A stretch of DNA of 64,000 bases from Bromus sterilis (lineage: Eukaryota; Streptophyta; Magnoliopsida; Poales; Poaceae): the NCBI GenBank assembly GCA_950022295.1, contig OX465596.1:126832501-126896500 (forward strand), given 5' to 3'. The notes below the pieces were generated by a model, which had not been told where the DNA came from, ran no database searches, and saw only the letters and a program-made list of their open reading frames with translations. The position numbers and the translations under genes are program-made. Shown in pieces: positions 1 to 11,500 of this stretch (position 1 is its first letter; the number at the start of each line of letters is the position of its first letter).

Positions 1-24
1 ATTTTTTACATAGATTGCAAGCCC

Positions 25-480
25 CCACATGGTAAATTCGATACACCCACATGGCAATTCATGTAGTATGCACATGGAAATCATAATAGTGTTCACATGG
101 CAATCCATCACACATCACATGGTAATTGTATAAGTTTTGTTCCTCCAAAATTCAATGTAGGCAAGTATTTTTCTTTAAGTTCTCTATACATGGAAATTCT
201 GTTGCAATGCATACATGTCACACAAGAAGTAAATTCCGCATCGTAATTTTTTAGCAAGGTTCAATAATGAATTTCACACATAATAAAAATTAATCAAATT
301 CTTGTTACATGCACATGGCAATTCCTACAACCTTCACATGGCAGTTCATGTAGCATACACATGAAATTCTCGTTGCATACACATGGCAATTCTTTGTAGC
401 ATAAACATGGAAAATCTTGTAGCATATCCATGGCAATTTTTGCATGATGCACATGGCATTTGTACAACTACGCATCCATG
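25..480. repeat. Degenerate ~23-bp minisatellite (CACATGGCAATT core)
   Basis: The core CACATGGCAATT followed by TCNTGTAGC recurs every 21-25 bp. About eight units lie in 304-480, and about five weaker ones lie before 140. The units differ by substitutions and 1-3 base indels, so the array is old. It sits directly left of a decayed coding relic. Similar arrays may accompany Mutator/FAR1-like elements in wheat, but that link is from memory and is not shown here. Confidence 0.6.
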
Positions 481-559
481 TGAAAGTACATTGTTTTTGT
501 GGCATTTGCCAATACACTTTTTGGTAGTTTTTTTGTAATTAGTAAAATGGTTACTAATT

Positions 560-1380
560 TTTCCATGTTTTTCTTCATTCCTTTTTGTTCATTATTAACA
601 GGCAAAAGAAATTACCTGCTAATATTGTTAAAACCAAGAAGAAAAATTCACTTAATCGAATGCACTCTATGTTTGGGCCATCATTCAAGGAAGATACAAA
701 ACAACCACTTCATGCTCCTTCCACGGCCGACTGCCATCCGATGCTTGTAGCTCGCCCGCACTTGATGGCTCTCCCACTGAATTTGTAAAAATTACGGATG
801 TCGGAGGCGTAGGCGGTTCTCGTAGTGATGATTCTGTATCAGCAAGCATTGAGGAGGTTGTGCATGTTCTCCTATTTGTGAGAAATGTCGTTGAAATAAT
901 AGCTGCCAATTTGGGCGGCGTTGAAGTGGAAGGTGCGATGATTAGAAGAGAACATGAATCTGTCCAAGAGAGCACGAAAAATGAATCTGTACCCCACCTG
1001 ATGCTCATGCTCCCAATGCAAGTTTTTCTCCTGAATATGTTGTTTCTCCCATGAAGAGCCCCCGCAAGAGAGTCACGACATCTACAAGCGCTTTGGACCA
1101 AAACAACTGGGGTGTTGACCCACATTTTGTACTGACTTCAAAGCTGTTCCGGGAGGATGTAGCTGATGCAAATGTTGCACACATGGAGAATACAACTAAT
1201 CCTTCTGCTCAGAAGAATAAGACAACCGTATCCGCCCCCAACTGTTGCTCCGGCTACTAGTACCCATGTTGCCCGAGATAGAATGTTGTTAATGTAATTT
1301 CCATTAGGAAGAGACCCCGCAAGACAGGCGCGCCATCTACAAGCGCATCGGAGCACACCAACGGGGGTGCTGACTCAGGT
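560..1380 (+). pseudogene. Decayed coding relic of unknown family with duplicated peptide motif
   Basis: This plus-strand stretch reads like protein only in pieces. An Asp/Ser/Val/Glu-rich segment lies around 780-1000. After a frame change come two copies of a basic Ser/Thr-rich motif beginning PRKR or PRKT and followed by an STSA core, at about 1051-1129 and 1311-1376. No catalytic motif is visible. It could be the tail of a Mutator/FAR1-like transposase or another mobile-element protein. I do not recognise the family. Several frameshifts and stops make it non-functional. Confidence 0.3.
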
Positions 1381-1669
1381 CTATGTTTTATTCATCTAGA
1401 TGATATGTGTTCAACTTGGAGTGTATTTGTTTGATTTGCTTGATTTTATTTAGATTTTTTTATATTATTCACAATCATCTTGCTCTGAACATGTCCATTG
1501 AGGATGTCATTCTCCTATCTATCTATTTATATAATGCTCAATGTTCTTCACTTATACATGTTTGAGTTATTTTGGTTTAAGAATCTGCTCTAGATCTTCA
1601 CTTATATCTGTTAGAGCATTGCGAAAGAATGTTTTATAGAAATGTTTAAACTTTCATGCTTCACATATA

Positions 1670-1931
1670 CTCCCTTCGTTCCTTGATATAAGGTGCCTAA
1701 GGTTTTGAGAAAAATTCCAAAACACATGGCATATTGGTATTATACCATTCGTCTAGGCAAATATACCTACAGAAAGAAAGAGAGCGGAGGGTCTTTTTCC
1801 TATTATTGGCTAATTCGAACTGTTTTCTCCCGATTTTTTGCAGGGAAAGATCAATTCAATTGTAGCATTATACATACACGTTCATATTCGTCCAAAATTC
1901 TTAGGCATCTTATATCAAGGAACGAAGGGAG
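1670..1931. mobile_element. Stowaway-type MITE (Tc1/mariner derived), complete
   Basis: The element begins CTCCCTTCGTTCC at 1670 and ends with its reverse complement at 1931. The two ends match for about 32 bp with one mismatch (AAGGTGCC against AAGATGCC in the inner part). A TA dinucleotide flanks each end (1668-1669 and 1932-1933), the TSD expected for mariner-type MITEs. At 262 bp it encodes no transposase and would have been mobilised in trans. The open frame running across it (1693-1950) includes the TIR and is not a gene. Confidence 0.93.
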
Positions 1932-1933
1932 TA

Positions 1934-2269
1934 TCTATTTAGAGAGTTAGTTAATATATCACATGATAAAAATGGTATGAGATGTTAGGTAATCTTGATC
2001 ACTGAGCTTGAATTTTTTATATCTTGCAATAGTGTTGGGTATTGGGTGTATAATGATAACTTGTGTGCAATTGAGCTTGCACTGATTAGAGGTAGGTATC
2101 GTATTTTAGATCAACGTGCCCTATTTTTTGTATAAAATAAAACTAGTTGAGAAGTCTGTGACTCCTGGAAATCCACGTCAACAGGATAGCTGTAAAAAAA
2201 AACCCACGCGGTATGGGTTGAGATGCGCAAGGATAACAAAACCCCCATAAACTGTGATGCTTAGTGCGT
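1934..2269. other. Unassigned AT-rich spacer
   Basis: I see no open frame, terminal repeat or RNA gene in this stretch. It separates the Stowaway MITE from the first degenerate gypsy LTR fragment. Confidence 0.4.
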
Positions 2270-2745
2270 ATCACACGCCCATTTGGAAACTCCAAGAGGA
2301 AAGTTTTGATGTAGCAAGCAATAAATTTCCCTGATTGAAGATACCAAGGTCATCAATCCAGTAGGACTTCAATGTCTCCAAGTAGGTGTTCACCGCGCCA
2401 TAAAACATGGACCTACACACAAGAAACAAACTCTTTCATCCCCAACGATACAGGAAGGTTGTCAAGCTTCCCGTCTTGCTGTTTACGAAGGAATTAAAAT
2501 TATGGTGTGGAAAATAATAATAATAATAATAGAAAAGTGCAGAGGACAAATAAAAGTGAAAAGTAAATGCAAACAGTTGTAAACAATGGTAAAAGATGGA
2601 CCGAGGGCCATAGCTTCACTAGTGGTGTCTCTCCATAAAACGATAAACATGTTGCGTAAACATATTACAGTTGGGTAATTGCCATAATTACAAACGCACC
2701 ACAAAGGTAGCATATCAATATCATCACTAGAAAAGAAAATGCCAA
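2270..2745 (-). repeat. Degenerate gypsy LTR fragment (unit H0)
   Basis: This stretch aligns by eye, with many substitutions, to the beginnings of the two better copies at 3267 and 8506. Shared landmarks in order are 'gatgtagcaag', 'aaggttgtcaagctt', 'tgtttacgaagg', 'gatggaccg' and 'actagtggtgtctctc'. It breaks off near 2745, where minus-strand coding-like sequence begins. It is a truncated LTR of an old Triticeae gypsy family; I cannot settle the family name. The minus orientation is inferred from the related G element. Confidence 0.5.
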
Positions 2746-3218
2746 TAACCGTGGACTTTCCATCAATGCCATATTCACAAATTGGGTTGATTTTAATGGG
2801 CATGACATAGTTATTATGATGAGATTACGTAGATGCAATATGGGAGATCTCATGCATAACATACGAAAAATCAAGAGGATTTTCAAACATGATGTGACCT
2901 AAATAATTATCACACAATATCCTATGCAAAATGGCATCACAACTAATGCATTCCACGTGCTCATCATCATATGTATCATAAATAGGTGGCCCACATGGTC
3001 ACACAAGCTTGAAGCATGGAAATAGGAAGATCTTCATCATGTAAGCAATCAATGTCCACTAGTGGGACAGGAGTAGTACCATCACTTATTTTACCTTGGT
3101 CATGCCAGTCATGTTGTGTAGGTGAGGCAAAAAATACCAACTTGTGGTCAACATCATCATCTTCATGGAACCATGTGGGGCGTGTATAATTTTCCGCCAT
3201 GGCCATCATCTTCTCCAT
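2680..3218 (-). pseudogene. Fossil retrotransposon ORF fragment, function unknown
   Basis: On the minus strand from 3218 the frame opens with MEKMMAMAENYTRPTW and stays open for 80 codons. The coding-like signal then continues in another frame (around PIYDTYDDEHVECISC) down to about 2680. The composition is Asp/His/Cys-rich with no zinc knuckle, DSG, YXDD or DDE motif. It lies between two LTR fragments of one family, so it is probably internal sequence of that gypsy element, perhaps a non-pol ORF. At least one frameshift breaks it. Confidence 0.35.
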
Positions 3219-4624
3219 TTGAGGGATGCACTCATTGAAGATAGGAGCGTCATCATGTAGGAGACTAATGACGCGAGAGAGTATATTCTTCTCGCCCCTC
3301 GTTGTTTACCCCAAGAGCAAGGTGTGGATGTAGTAGCAGCAAATTTTTCTTACACGAGGGCTGTAAGGTTTATCGAACCAGGAGGACTCCGAAGCTCAAC
3401 AAGAAGGTGTTTGTTTCTCGGGCGCTTACAGAAGACGTGGAGCTGCACACAAAGGAAAATAACTTTGCTCCCAACGAGTACAGAGAGGTTTTCAATCTCT
3501 CCGTCCTTGTCGCTTACAAAGGATCAAACACGCGGTGGAAATAGTGATGATGATTGCAACTAAATGGGAAATAAAAGAAGTAAATAGTTGAGGTGTAAAA
3601 AGTGTTGGAAATATGGACCGGGGTCCCATGATGTTCACTAGTGATGTCTCTCTTCCAAAAGACGATAAAATAGCTAAGCTGGGTGAACAAATTACGGCTG
3701 GGCAATTGACAAAATTATAAACGTACCGCAATGCTAATTATACCGCAAAGAAAGTTGGAGGCTCAAAAGCATGGGCAGTACGCAAGGACAAGTAGACTGA
3801 AATCCAACTACATCTACTCACTAATCATCCACCTTAAGATATCTATCCAGAACATCTCGTTGTTATTGAGTTGCAAGCCCCACCCAAAGTGTAAACTCAA
3901 AGCAACAGACAACTGCATTAACAAACTTTGCGTAAGGTAAAAAATCCTTGCAACCGCGGTTACAAGCACCGTTGTTTTTTCCCTAGTGGCAACAACACAT
4001 CCCCTAGTCTCATGTTTATGACACTCAAGCTAGACATCGGGGGGCATGAACCCACAATCAAGCATAAACACTCCCTCTTGGAGTCACTATCTACTACTTG
4101 GCCAAAGCAATAAAAAGCAACGGAGAACATGCAAGAATTACTCAAGAACAAAATATAAAGGTGAACCAAATATATAACTCATCACAATCTGAACATAATC
4201 TCATAATCCATCGGATCCCAGCAAACACAGCATAGCAACAGCAGGAAAATTACATAGATGCCTTGATCATCTAGGGCGGCTCCCAAGGGCTAAGAATTGA
4301 AGCACAAGATTTGAGAGAAGACATCATAGAGCTACTGGTCATGGACCCATGGTCCAAGGGGGACTACTCACGACCCATCCGGGAAGCGTCCATAGTGGTG
4401 GAGAAGCTCTCGGAGGTCAATCCTCCCTCCGGCAGGGTGCCGGGAAGAGGTCTTTTGGTGCTCCCAATCTTGGAGACGATGCGGCGGCGGAAGAGAGGTG
4501 AAAATCGCGATGCGGGGTTCCTCTCGAGGGTTTCTAGAATAGGGTGTAAATATAGGTTGAAGGGGGCACCAGGGGGTGGCCCCTCCACCCAGGCGCCCTG
4601 GTGGCGCGGCCTAGGGTGGGGTCG

Positions 4625-7600
4625 TTTACGGCCCGATATGCGGTACTGTTCCAGATCTAGATGTTTCCATCCAAAACCGGGGACGAAGCACATATTGGTC
4701 CCACCGCGACATATGACGAAGTCATATGCCCCGGATTTCCAACATGATATCACAACATTACGGATACAAGGATACAACATCTCATACAATCGGCATACAA
4801 TTGCCTCAAATACAATACAACAGCGGAAGATACATGTCTGAGTACAGACTGCAAGCAGAAGCCTAGTGGCAAAGAGAAAAATATCGATCCCCATAACCAC
4901 ACGGGTCCAGGCCCTCCGCCGGGATCCGCCTAACTGGTCGTCGTCGAGTCTCCACGTGAAACGTCGATCACCATACCTGTCGTCGATCAAGAACCCTGAA
5001 AAGAGTTTGGGCGTAGTATCATGAGTACAGAAGTACTCAGCATCCAACTGTAGTGGTCATCTGACCCAGCAAGGACTTCATCACTCGTCATTCTAGGACA
5101 ACTAGTAGTTTACGGTAAGGATGGGGTAAGTGGTGAAGTTGCTGCCGCGCAAGCATTTATAAAGGGGCTAACGATCTAGAGAGTAAGATAAGAAGCAAAG
5201 CATTCGATGAGGAATCGCCTCCAACAAGTCTTGCTATCAACTACTTACGCAAGCATGACACCTATCCTATCCTTGTCGTCCTCTTCGCATCCCGACGAAG
5301 AAGAAGCAGTCAAGGCACACACACGTTGATCAAGTTATATTAAGATTATCTCAGTTGTTGTTGTCTATGAAAAAGGAGTAGGTCTCAAGTCGTCCATAAC
5401 CGTGGACACGACTTCTCGAAAAGATTGAACCCTGCAGGGGTGTACCAACTGCCCATTACAAGGCTCCGCACGCACGCCCATCTCTCTCAGTTGCTACCCA
5501 TGATAGGCAACCATTTTATGATTTAGTCCCAAGAGATCCGGAACGACAGGCCCCTCTAACTAACAACGCACAAATCCGAGTAGCCCCTGGTGAGTCGACA
5601 TCCAACTCAAAAGCCGGCCGCGCTCTCGAATCCGACTCTACCGTCTGGACGAGGTCGGGTTAGTTACCCAAACTATGTGGGCAACCCCCGAGCTTCCAGG
5701 TTTGGACCAACAAAAAACCATGTCTCCGCTGGCCCGAGTTGTTTGAAAATATGCGAGGTCGACACTCGCACACACACGTTTTGCAAAAGGTAAAACCAGC
5801 TTGATCCACCACTAGAAATGTTTGAAGCTAGATAGGTAAGAAGAGGGGACCCCATAAAATCCCACACGCGGTTAGGCACGCTCAGTCCTAAAACCAATAC
5901 CCGACACTTGGATCCTAGGTGACTCGAATGGAACAAAGCGTCGAGGCGGGATAGCCTAGACCTTCCATCCTTCGTCGAATATAGTCAACATTCTAATAAT
6001 CATATCATCAACAACAATATAATACTGTGATAGCCCAAACCAAGGAGTAATAGGGTAACATCGTAGCATCCTAAGCTTGCATACTAAGCAGGGGCTGAGC
6101 AACGAGCATTAGTAACATAGCAGTACAAGGTTTGCTGGGAAGGGACATGGCTGTATCGGTTTAAAAGAGGCTGTAAACATGTGGTAGGATCAAACATCGA
6201 ACCTAACCTAGACTAGCATGCAAACCGCTGGTTAAAATAGAATGGATCATAAGTAATGTATAGTCCTTGCCTGTTGATAAGTCGGGTTCTGAAGGTGTAG
6301 TGGATCGCAAGCTCGCATCATCTCCGAGAGGTACCCGCGGAAGGACACAAGACGGTAAACACTGGAAAGCAATCAACCAGCAAGCATCTATTACTACGGG
6401 GAAAACACGAGCAAGCATCAACAAGAAGGCAACACGAGACATCGCACCTACCGTCGAGAGAGGTTACTAACAGGTTAAGTGGAGTACTCGTCACACACGA
6501 CATTTTGAAATGTTCAAGTTGTTTAGCTACAGGTGATCAACAAAGGTTGTTAACATGGCATCTCACTCAAGCATGGCATAGCACACAAACATGGCAAGAG
6601 GTGAAGCGTAAATAAACTATCTAATCTAGTCAGTTTAAGTGGGGGGTAAAACCTATACATGGCAACTATTACGGATCCCACGATATTTATTGCATTTGGT
6701 ACTGTTTTTCCCTAAACAATATTTTATTATTTTATTAGCAAGCAAGAGCAGCATAAACACAATCTACATGCGATTCTAGTCAAGTTACATATAAAGAACA
6801 TTTTAAATAGAGCAAGGTGAAAAAGTTATTAGTTAAACAAGTTACAATGGAAAGCAGTGTATTTAGCAGTCAAACAGCATGTAAACAAAGTCAAACATGG
6901 AAAAGAGTCGCATTTTATTAAACTACACGAGAAACTAAGCAAGTTTCATGTTTAACACGTCACGATCCGAGCTATGAGCTAAAAGATACGGGCATCGCAA
7001 GAAAAACTATATAATCTGCCAAAATAATAAATAAACAGAGGAAAAAAAATACAAAGCCCCTCTGGGCCGAAACTGCTACTGACCAGGCCCAACAACACAA
7101 AAAAATAAAAGAAAGAAAAAAAAAGAAGGGGCGGCTGGGCCGCTCACCTTGCTGGGCCGAGCCCAGGTCGGCGGGGCTGGCTGGGCCAACCAGGCCGCGG
7201 CTGGCCCACTAGCGGGCGGTTGGACGGGAGGCTTGACCCCGAGCATGTCCCACGGCGGCGACGGACGACGCCGGCGAGGGGCGGCGACGAGGCGGCCAAG
7301 GCGGTGGAGGCCGGATCCTAGGCGCGGGAGGCACGGCTGCCGGCGGTGAGGGCTGCGGGCGGAGGAGGTCGGCTCGACTGAAGCGAGGCGAGGTCCTCCT
7401 GGAGGTCTCCAATGGCGGGCGGCGGCTCGTTGAATCCCGCCGGCGGCGGCGCGGTTCCTGGAGGGGGATAAGGAAGAGGATGACAGGAGGAAGGAAGGGA
7501 GGACGCTGCGGGAAGGGCTCACCCGGGTGCGCGCGCGACGAGGCTGCGGCTGCCGACGAGGTCGCCGGAGTGCGGCGACGTGCCCACGGAGGCGGTTGGT

Positions 7601-8328
7601 GGTGGCTGCCCGGATGGGCTCGGCGGGGCCCGGCAGCGGCCCTGCGGGGCTCGGGCAACCTGGCTGCAGTGGTGGGAGGCTGGAGCTACGTGGCTCAGAT
7701 CTGGGCCATTGGTGCCCAGATCTGACGGTGGAGATCAGATCAGGCTAGGGTTTCGGGATTGGAGGGGTTTGGGGCTAAATCTGAGACAATTTCAAGGGGT
7801 GGCTGCAATTTTGTGTCTAGGGAAACCCTAGAAAGAGGTGGGAGTGTGGTGGTCTTTATATAGCCCAGGTGGCTGGCATTTTGCAAAAACATCCCCGGTT
7901 TTTCTCTCGCGCGCGCGATGTTTACCTTTCTGCCGCCGGGGTCCGCAGGACCTTCGATTCGGGTAAAACTTCGAACTGCGCGATCAACGCGTCGACCCGA
8001 CGGTGTTCACCTCACGCTAGAACCATTCTGAGAACACTTTCCGGCGCGCTATAAAAATATCCCGTTTAATTATTAAACGGGGTTTTCGTTCCGTTGGCTA
8101 CGGCTGGTCTTGTGCTGGTTTTTGCGACGTTGATCGGGTGAAACCCGGTGTCGCAAAGGTCGAGTATCAGGGTGGCAAGGGTCGGTCTCCTTCCGGTACG
8201 AGATATGAGGGGGAAAAATAATCACTGATCGATAAATCGGGGATACCTACACCGCAAACAATTCCGACAATCAAACCATTCACACCGAAAACAAAAATTT
8301 TAATTTTTGTGAAATCTGGGCTGTTACA
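4625..8328 (-). mobile_element. Family T solo LTR, copy A (3704 bp)
   Basis: A single LTR flanked by a perfect 5-bp duplication GGTCG (4620-4624 and 8329-8333), inserted into LTR unit H1. In its own orientation (minus) it starts TGTAACAGCCCAGATTTCAC and ends near CGCATATCGGGCC; the last bases are mutated (TTTA for TGTA on the plus strand). No internal domain is present, so the second LTR and body were lost by LTR-LTR recombination, or this is a solo remnant by another route. The GC-rich frames inside (7076-7660) show codon-free composition bias and are not genes. Confidence 0.9.
7854..7863 (-). promoter_or_regulatory. LTR TATA box, copy A
   Basis: On the minus strand the sequence is CTATATAAAG. 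The same box occurs in T copies B (9582-9591, plus), C (36318-36327), D (40588-40597) and E (44879-44888). Copy F has a one-base variant at about 61818-61827. In the minus copies a (CG)n run lies about 45 bp upstream. Conservation across all copies supports it as the retrotransposon core promoter. Confidence 0.7.
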
Positions 8329-8505
8329 GGTCGTGCCCCCTGGCCGCCTTGGAGGGGGTGGCCCCCTCTGGCCCTCCTTCGATGATTCCAGAAGCTTCCG
8401 TCATGCTGATTTTTTATATATTTTTGTTGGAATTTTTTGGGCTCTCTAAATATGTGTAAAAACCTATAATTCACAGACATCGGCAGATAGAAACTGGCAC
8501 TGGGT

Positions 8506-11500
8506 TGATGCTAGCGAGGAAATACTTCTCGCCCCTTGTTGGTTACCCCAAGTGGAAGGTTGAGACGTAATGTAGCAGCAAGATTTCCCTTGGCATAGAT
8601 ACCAAGGTTGTGTGTTTCCCGTAGGACTCTGATAACTTCAGATAGGTGGTTCGTCAAGTGATGTGTTGTCTGAAAAGAATCACTTGCTTTGCCTGGACCT
8701 GCACATAAACCAAATAAGTTTGCTCCCAACGAGTATAGAGAGGTTGTGAATCTCTCCGTCCTTCTTGTTTACAAAGGATCAACGCAACAGATAATAGGTA
8801 GTGATAGCTATAACTAGAAAGTAAAAGAAGGAAGTAAATTGAGGGTGTAATAGTGGTGGAAATATGGACCGGGGTCCCATGATGTTCACTAGTGATGTCA
8901 CTCTCCCAAAAGACAATAAAACTGCTATGCGAGGTAAAAAATCACATCTGGGCAATTGACAGGATTACGGGCGAAACCAATGCTAACTATGCTACAAAGA
9001 AAGAAAGAGGCTGAAAAGCATGGGCGGTACGCCAAAATAAGTAGACTTAAATCCATCTGCATCTACTACTAATCATCCCCCTTGGGATATCTATCCAGAA
9101 CATCTCGCTGGTGTTATGTTCCGAGCCCCACCCAAAGTGTATGTAACAGCTCGGGAATTCCGACCTAATTAAAAAAATTGTTTGTTGCGTTACTTTGATG
9201 ATTGCCTGTATTGTTTGCAGTGTTTGCTTCGCCGAATTATTATCCGGTGAATATGTCCCCTATTTCTCATATCAGATGTGAGACCAACCCTTTTCCACCA
9301 CGGCACACGACCTTTGCGACAACGAGTTTCATCTGAGAACCGTCGCAACCGGCACCGGAACGAAAAACCCCATTTTATAATTAAATGGATTATTTTATTG
9401 GGGGCCGGAAAATGTTCTCGGAACGTCATCTAAGTGAGGTAGAATTGACGGGCTCGACGCGTGGTTCGAGATTTCGTCTGAATCGGAGGTCGTATGCACT
9501 CCCTGCGGTCAGAAACGTGGAGTATTGGACACGAGAGAGAAAACTCGAGGGCTTTTGTGTAAACCTGCCATCCAGGCTAACCTATATAAAGGACACCACT
9601 CTCCCTAGCTATCCCTAGGGTTTCCCCTAATAAAATTCGCAGCCACCCCCTGAGAAATCCCAGATCTACCCAGTTTTTCCTCTCCCCCTCCAAACCCTAG
9701 ATCCAGAGCGCTCTCGGCCGTTGGATCGGGAGATCGAGGGCCCAGGACGCGCCACGTCACCCCCGGAGGTCTCCTCCCACCTCCAGCCGCCACCGACGCC
9801 TCAGGCCACGCAAGGCCCGATTTGGGCCGCTCTGGGCCCGCGCCACCGCCACCAACCGCCGTGGCCAATCGAGACCTCGCCGGCCGGCGAGCCGTGCTTC
9901 GTCTCCTTACCTCCCTCTCCTCACGCTCCTCCTTACGTCCTCTAACCTCACCGTACCCCTCTGTAGGTCCCTTCCGGAGCTCCACGCCGCCGCCGCGCCA
10001 TGGAACCCAGCCACTGGATTCTGCCGGCCACATCCTCCCAAGCCCCCCTGCACCCCTTCCCGGCCTTCCCGAGCCGTCCTCGGCCTCCTTGTCGCCGCGC
10101 TGCCCCTCGCCGGGGTTGTCACCGGCGGCCGCCGCCAACCGCACCGGCAGGAACCCGATCGGGATCGGGAGTCAGCCCCACCTGGGCCGGTGCGTCCCTC
10201 CACAGCCTAGGACGACCCAGCTGGCGTCTCCATTCCGCGTGGCCCGTGGCCATTCACCGCCTAGGCGGACGCATCGCTATCCTCCGCCCCCTGCCAACTT
10301 GGGTCGATCCCACTAGGTGAGGCGCTCCCCTTTTCTTTTTATTTATTTATTGCTGCTGCCACTGTTGGGCCGGCCTGAGTATAGTGTAGCGCCCGTGTGC
10401 GAGATATAGTTGTTCCAAGCTCGCCCAGCTAGGCCCGTTTAGTGCAGATTCGGCCCAGCGCATGTTTTAATTTTTTTGGGCTTTTTCAATATCTGTTAAT
10501 TATTGCGATGTGGCGGTAGCTATATCTTTTTAACGGTAGCTCGGATCGCGATGCGTTAAACATGAAAGTTTCTTAGTTTTTCGTGTAGATTAACAAAATG
10601 TGCTCCTTTGACATGTTTGAACTTGTTTACATGTTGTTTTACTGCTAATTACAACCCGTGCCACTGTAAATATAATCTTCCATAACTTTTTAACCGTTGC
10701 TCCAAATAAAATGTTTCTTATATGTAACTTGACTAGAACTTTGTGTAGATTGTGAATATGATGTTCTTTATTGCTAATAAAAATAATAAAAATATGTTTA
10801 GGGAAGAACAGTACCAAATGCAATAATTATCGTGTGGTCCGTAAAATTTTCCATGTGTAGGAATTTTACCCGCTTAACTTGACTAGTATAGGTAGATTAT
10901 TTATGCTTCACCTCTTGCCATGTTTGTGTGATATTACATGCTTGAGTGAGATGCCATGTTAACAACATTTGGTCATGTTGTGTAGCTAAAAAACTTGAAC
11001 CATCATAAATGTGTGGTATCGTCGTGTCTGACGAGTACCTCACTTAACCTGTTACTAACCGCTCTCGCCGATAGATGCGATATCGTAGTGTGTTGCCTCG
11101 TCTTCCCTTCTTGTTGGTGCTTGCTCGTGATTGCTTCGTAGTAATAGATTCTTGATCGTCGATTGCATTTCCAGTGTTTCCTTCTTGTGTGCTTCCGCGG
11201 GTAGTCTCGGAGACGATGCGAGCTTGCGATCAACTACACCTTCGGTTTCGTCTTCTTATCAGGTAAGGGGGAGCATATATCATGCTTATAACTTTCATAT
11301 CACTCGCTCCTAGGTGTAGGATAGAACGATTGCTTGATCCTACCACTTCATATTCATGCCTCTCAAATAAACCCAAACAACCATGTCCTCCACATCCCAG
11401 CAAGCCTTGTTCGGCTATGTTACTATTGCTCGCTGCTCAACCACTGCTTAGTATACATGCTAGAATGTTATCAACTGTTATCCTGTTACTCCTTGGATTG

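Larger units (their letters stand above)
3267..8505 (-). repeat. Gypsy LTR unit H1, split by a solo LTR
   Basis: H1 occupies 3267-4624 and continues at 8329-8505. Removing the insertion at 4625-8328 and one copy of the GGTCG duplication leaves a unit of about 1.5 kb. It starts near 'taatgacgcgag' and runs through 'tttgctcccaacgag', 'ggaccggggtccca', 'aagcataaacactccctc' and 'ccggcagggtgccggg' to 'aactggcactgggt'. It then meets the start of unit H2 directly. It looks like one LTR of an abundant Triticeae gypsy family in minus orientation. No coding potential is seen; apparent ORFs at its right side are chimeras with the inserted LTR. Confidence 0.6.

Noticed and set aside
25..480. Possible CRISPR-like array
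   Set aside because: Units of ~23 bp are degenerate and contiguous with no unique spacers, in a plant nuclear context.
4364..5047. 227-codon minus-strand frame
   Set aside because: It crosses the H1/solo-LTR A boundary at 4624/4625, so it is a chance fusion of two repeats.
7076..7831. Pro/Arg/Ala-rich frames in LTR copy A
   Set aside because: Composition artefact of the same GC-rich LTR leader.
9622..9720. Telomere-like AACCCTAG strings near LTR promoters
   Set aside because: Only single copies in each LTR, not tandem arrays.
9605..10320. Long frames on both strands (179, 164 and 106 codons) in LTR copy B
   Set aside because: They lie in the GC-rich LTR leader. They are Pro/Arg/Gly/Ser-rich, overlap in several frames and are not preserved in copies A, C, D, E or F.
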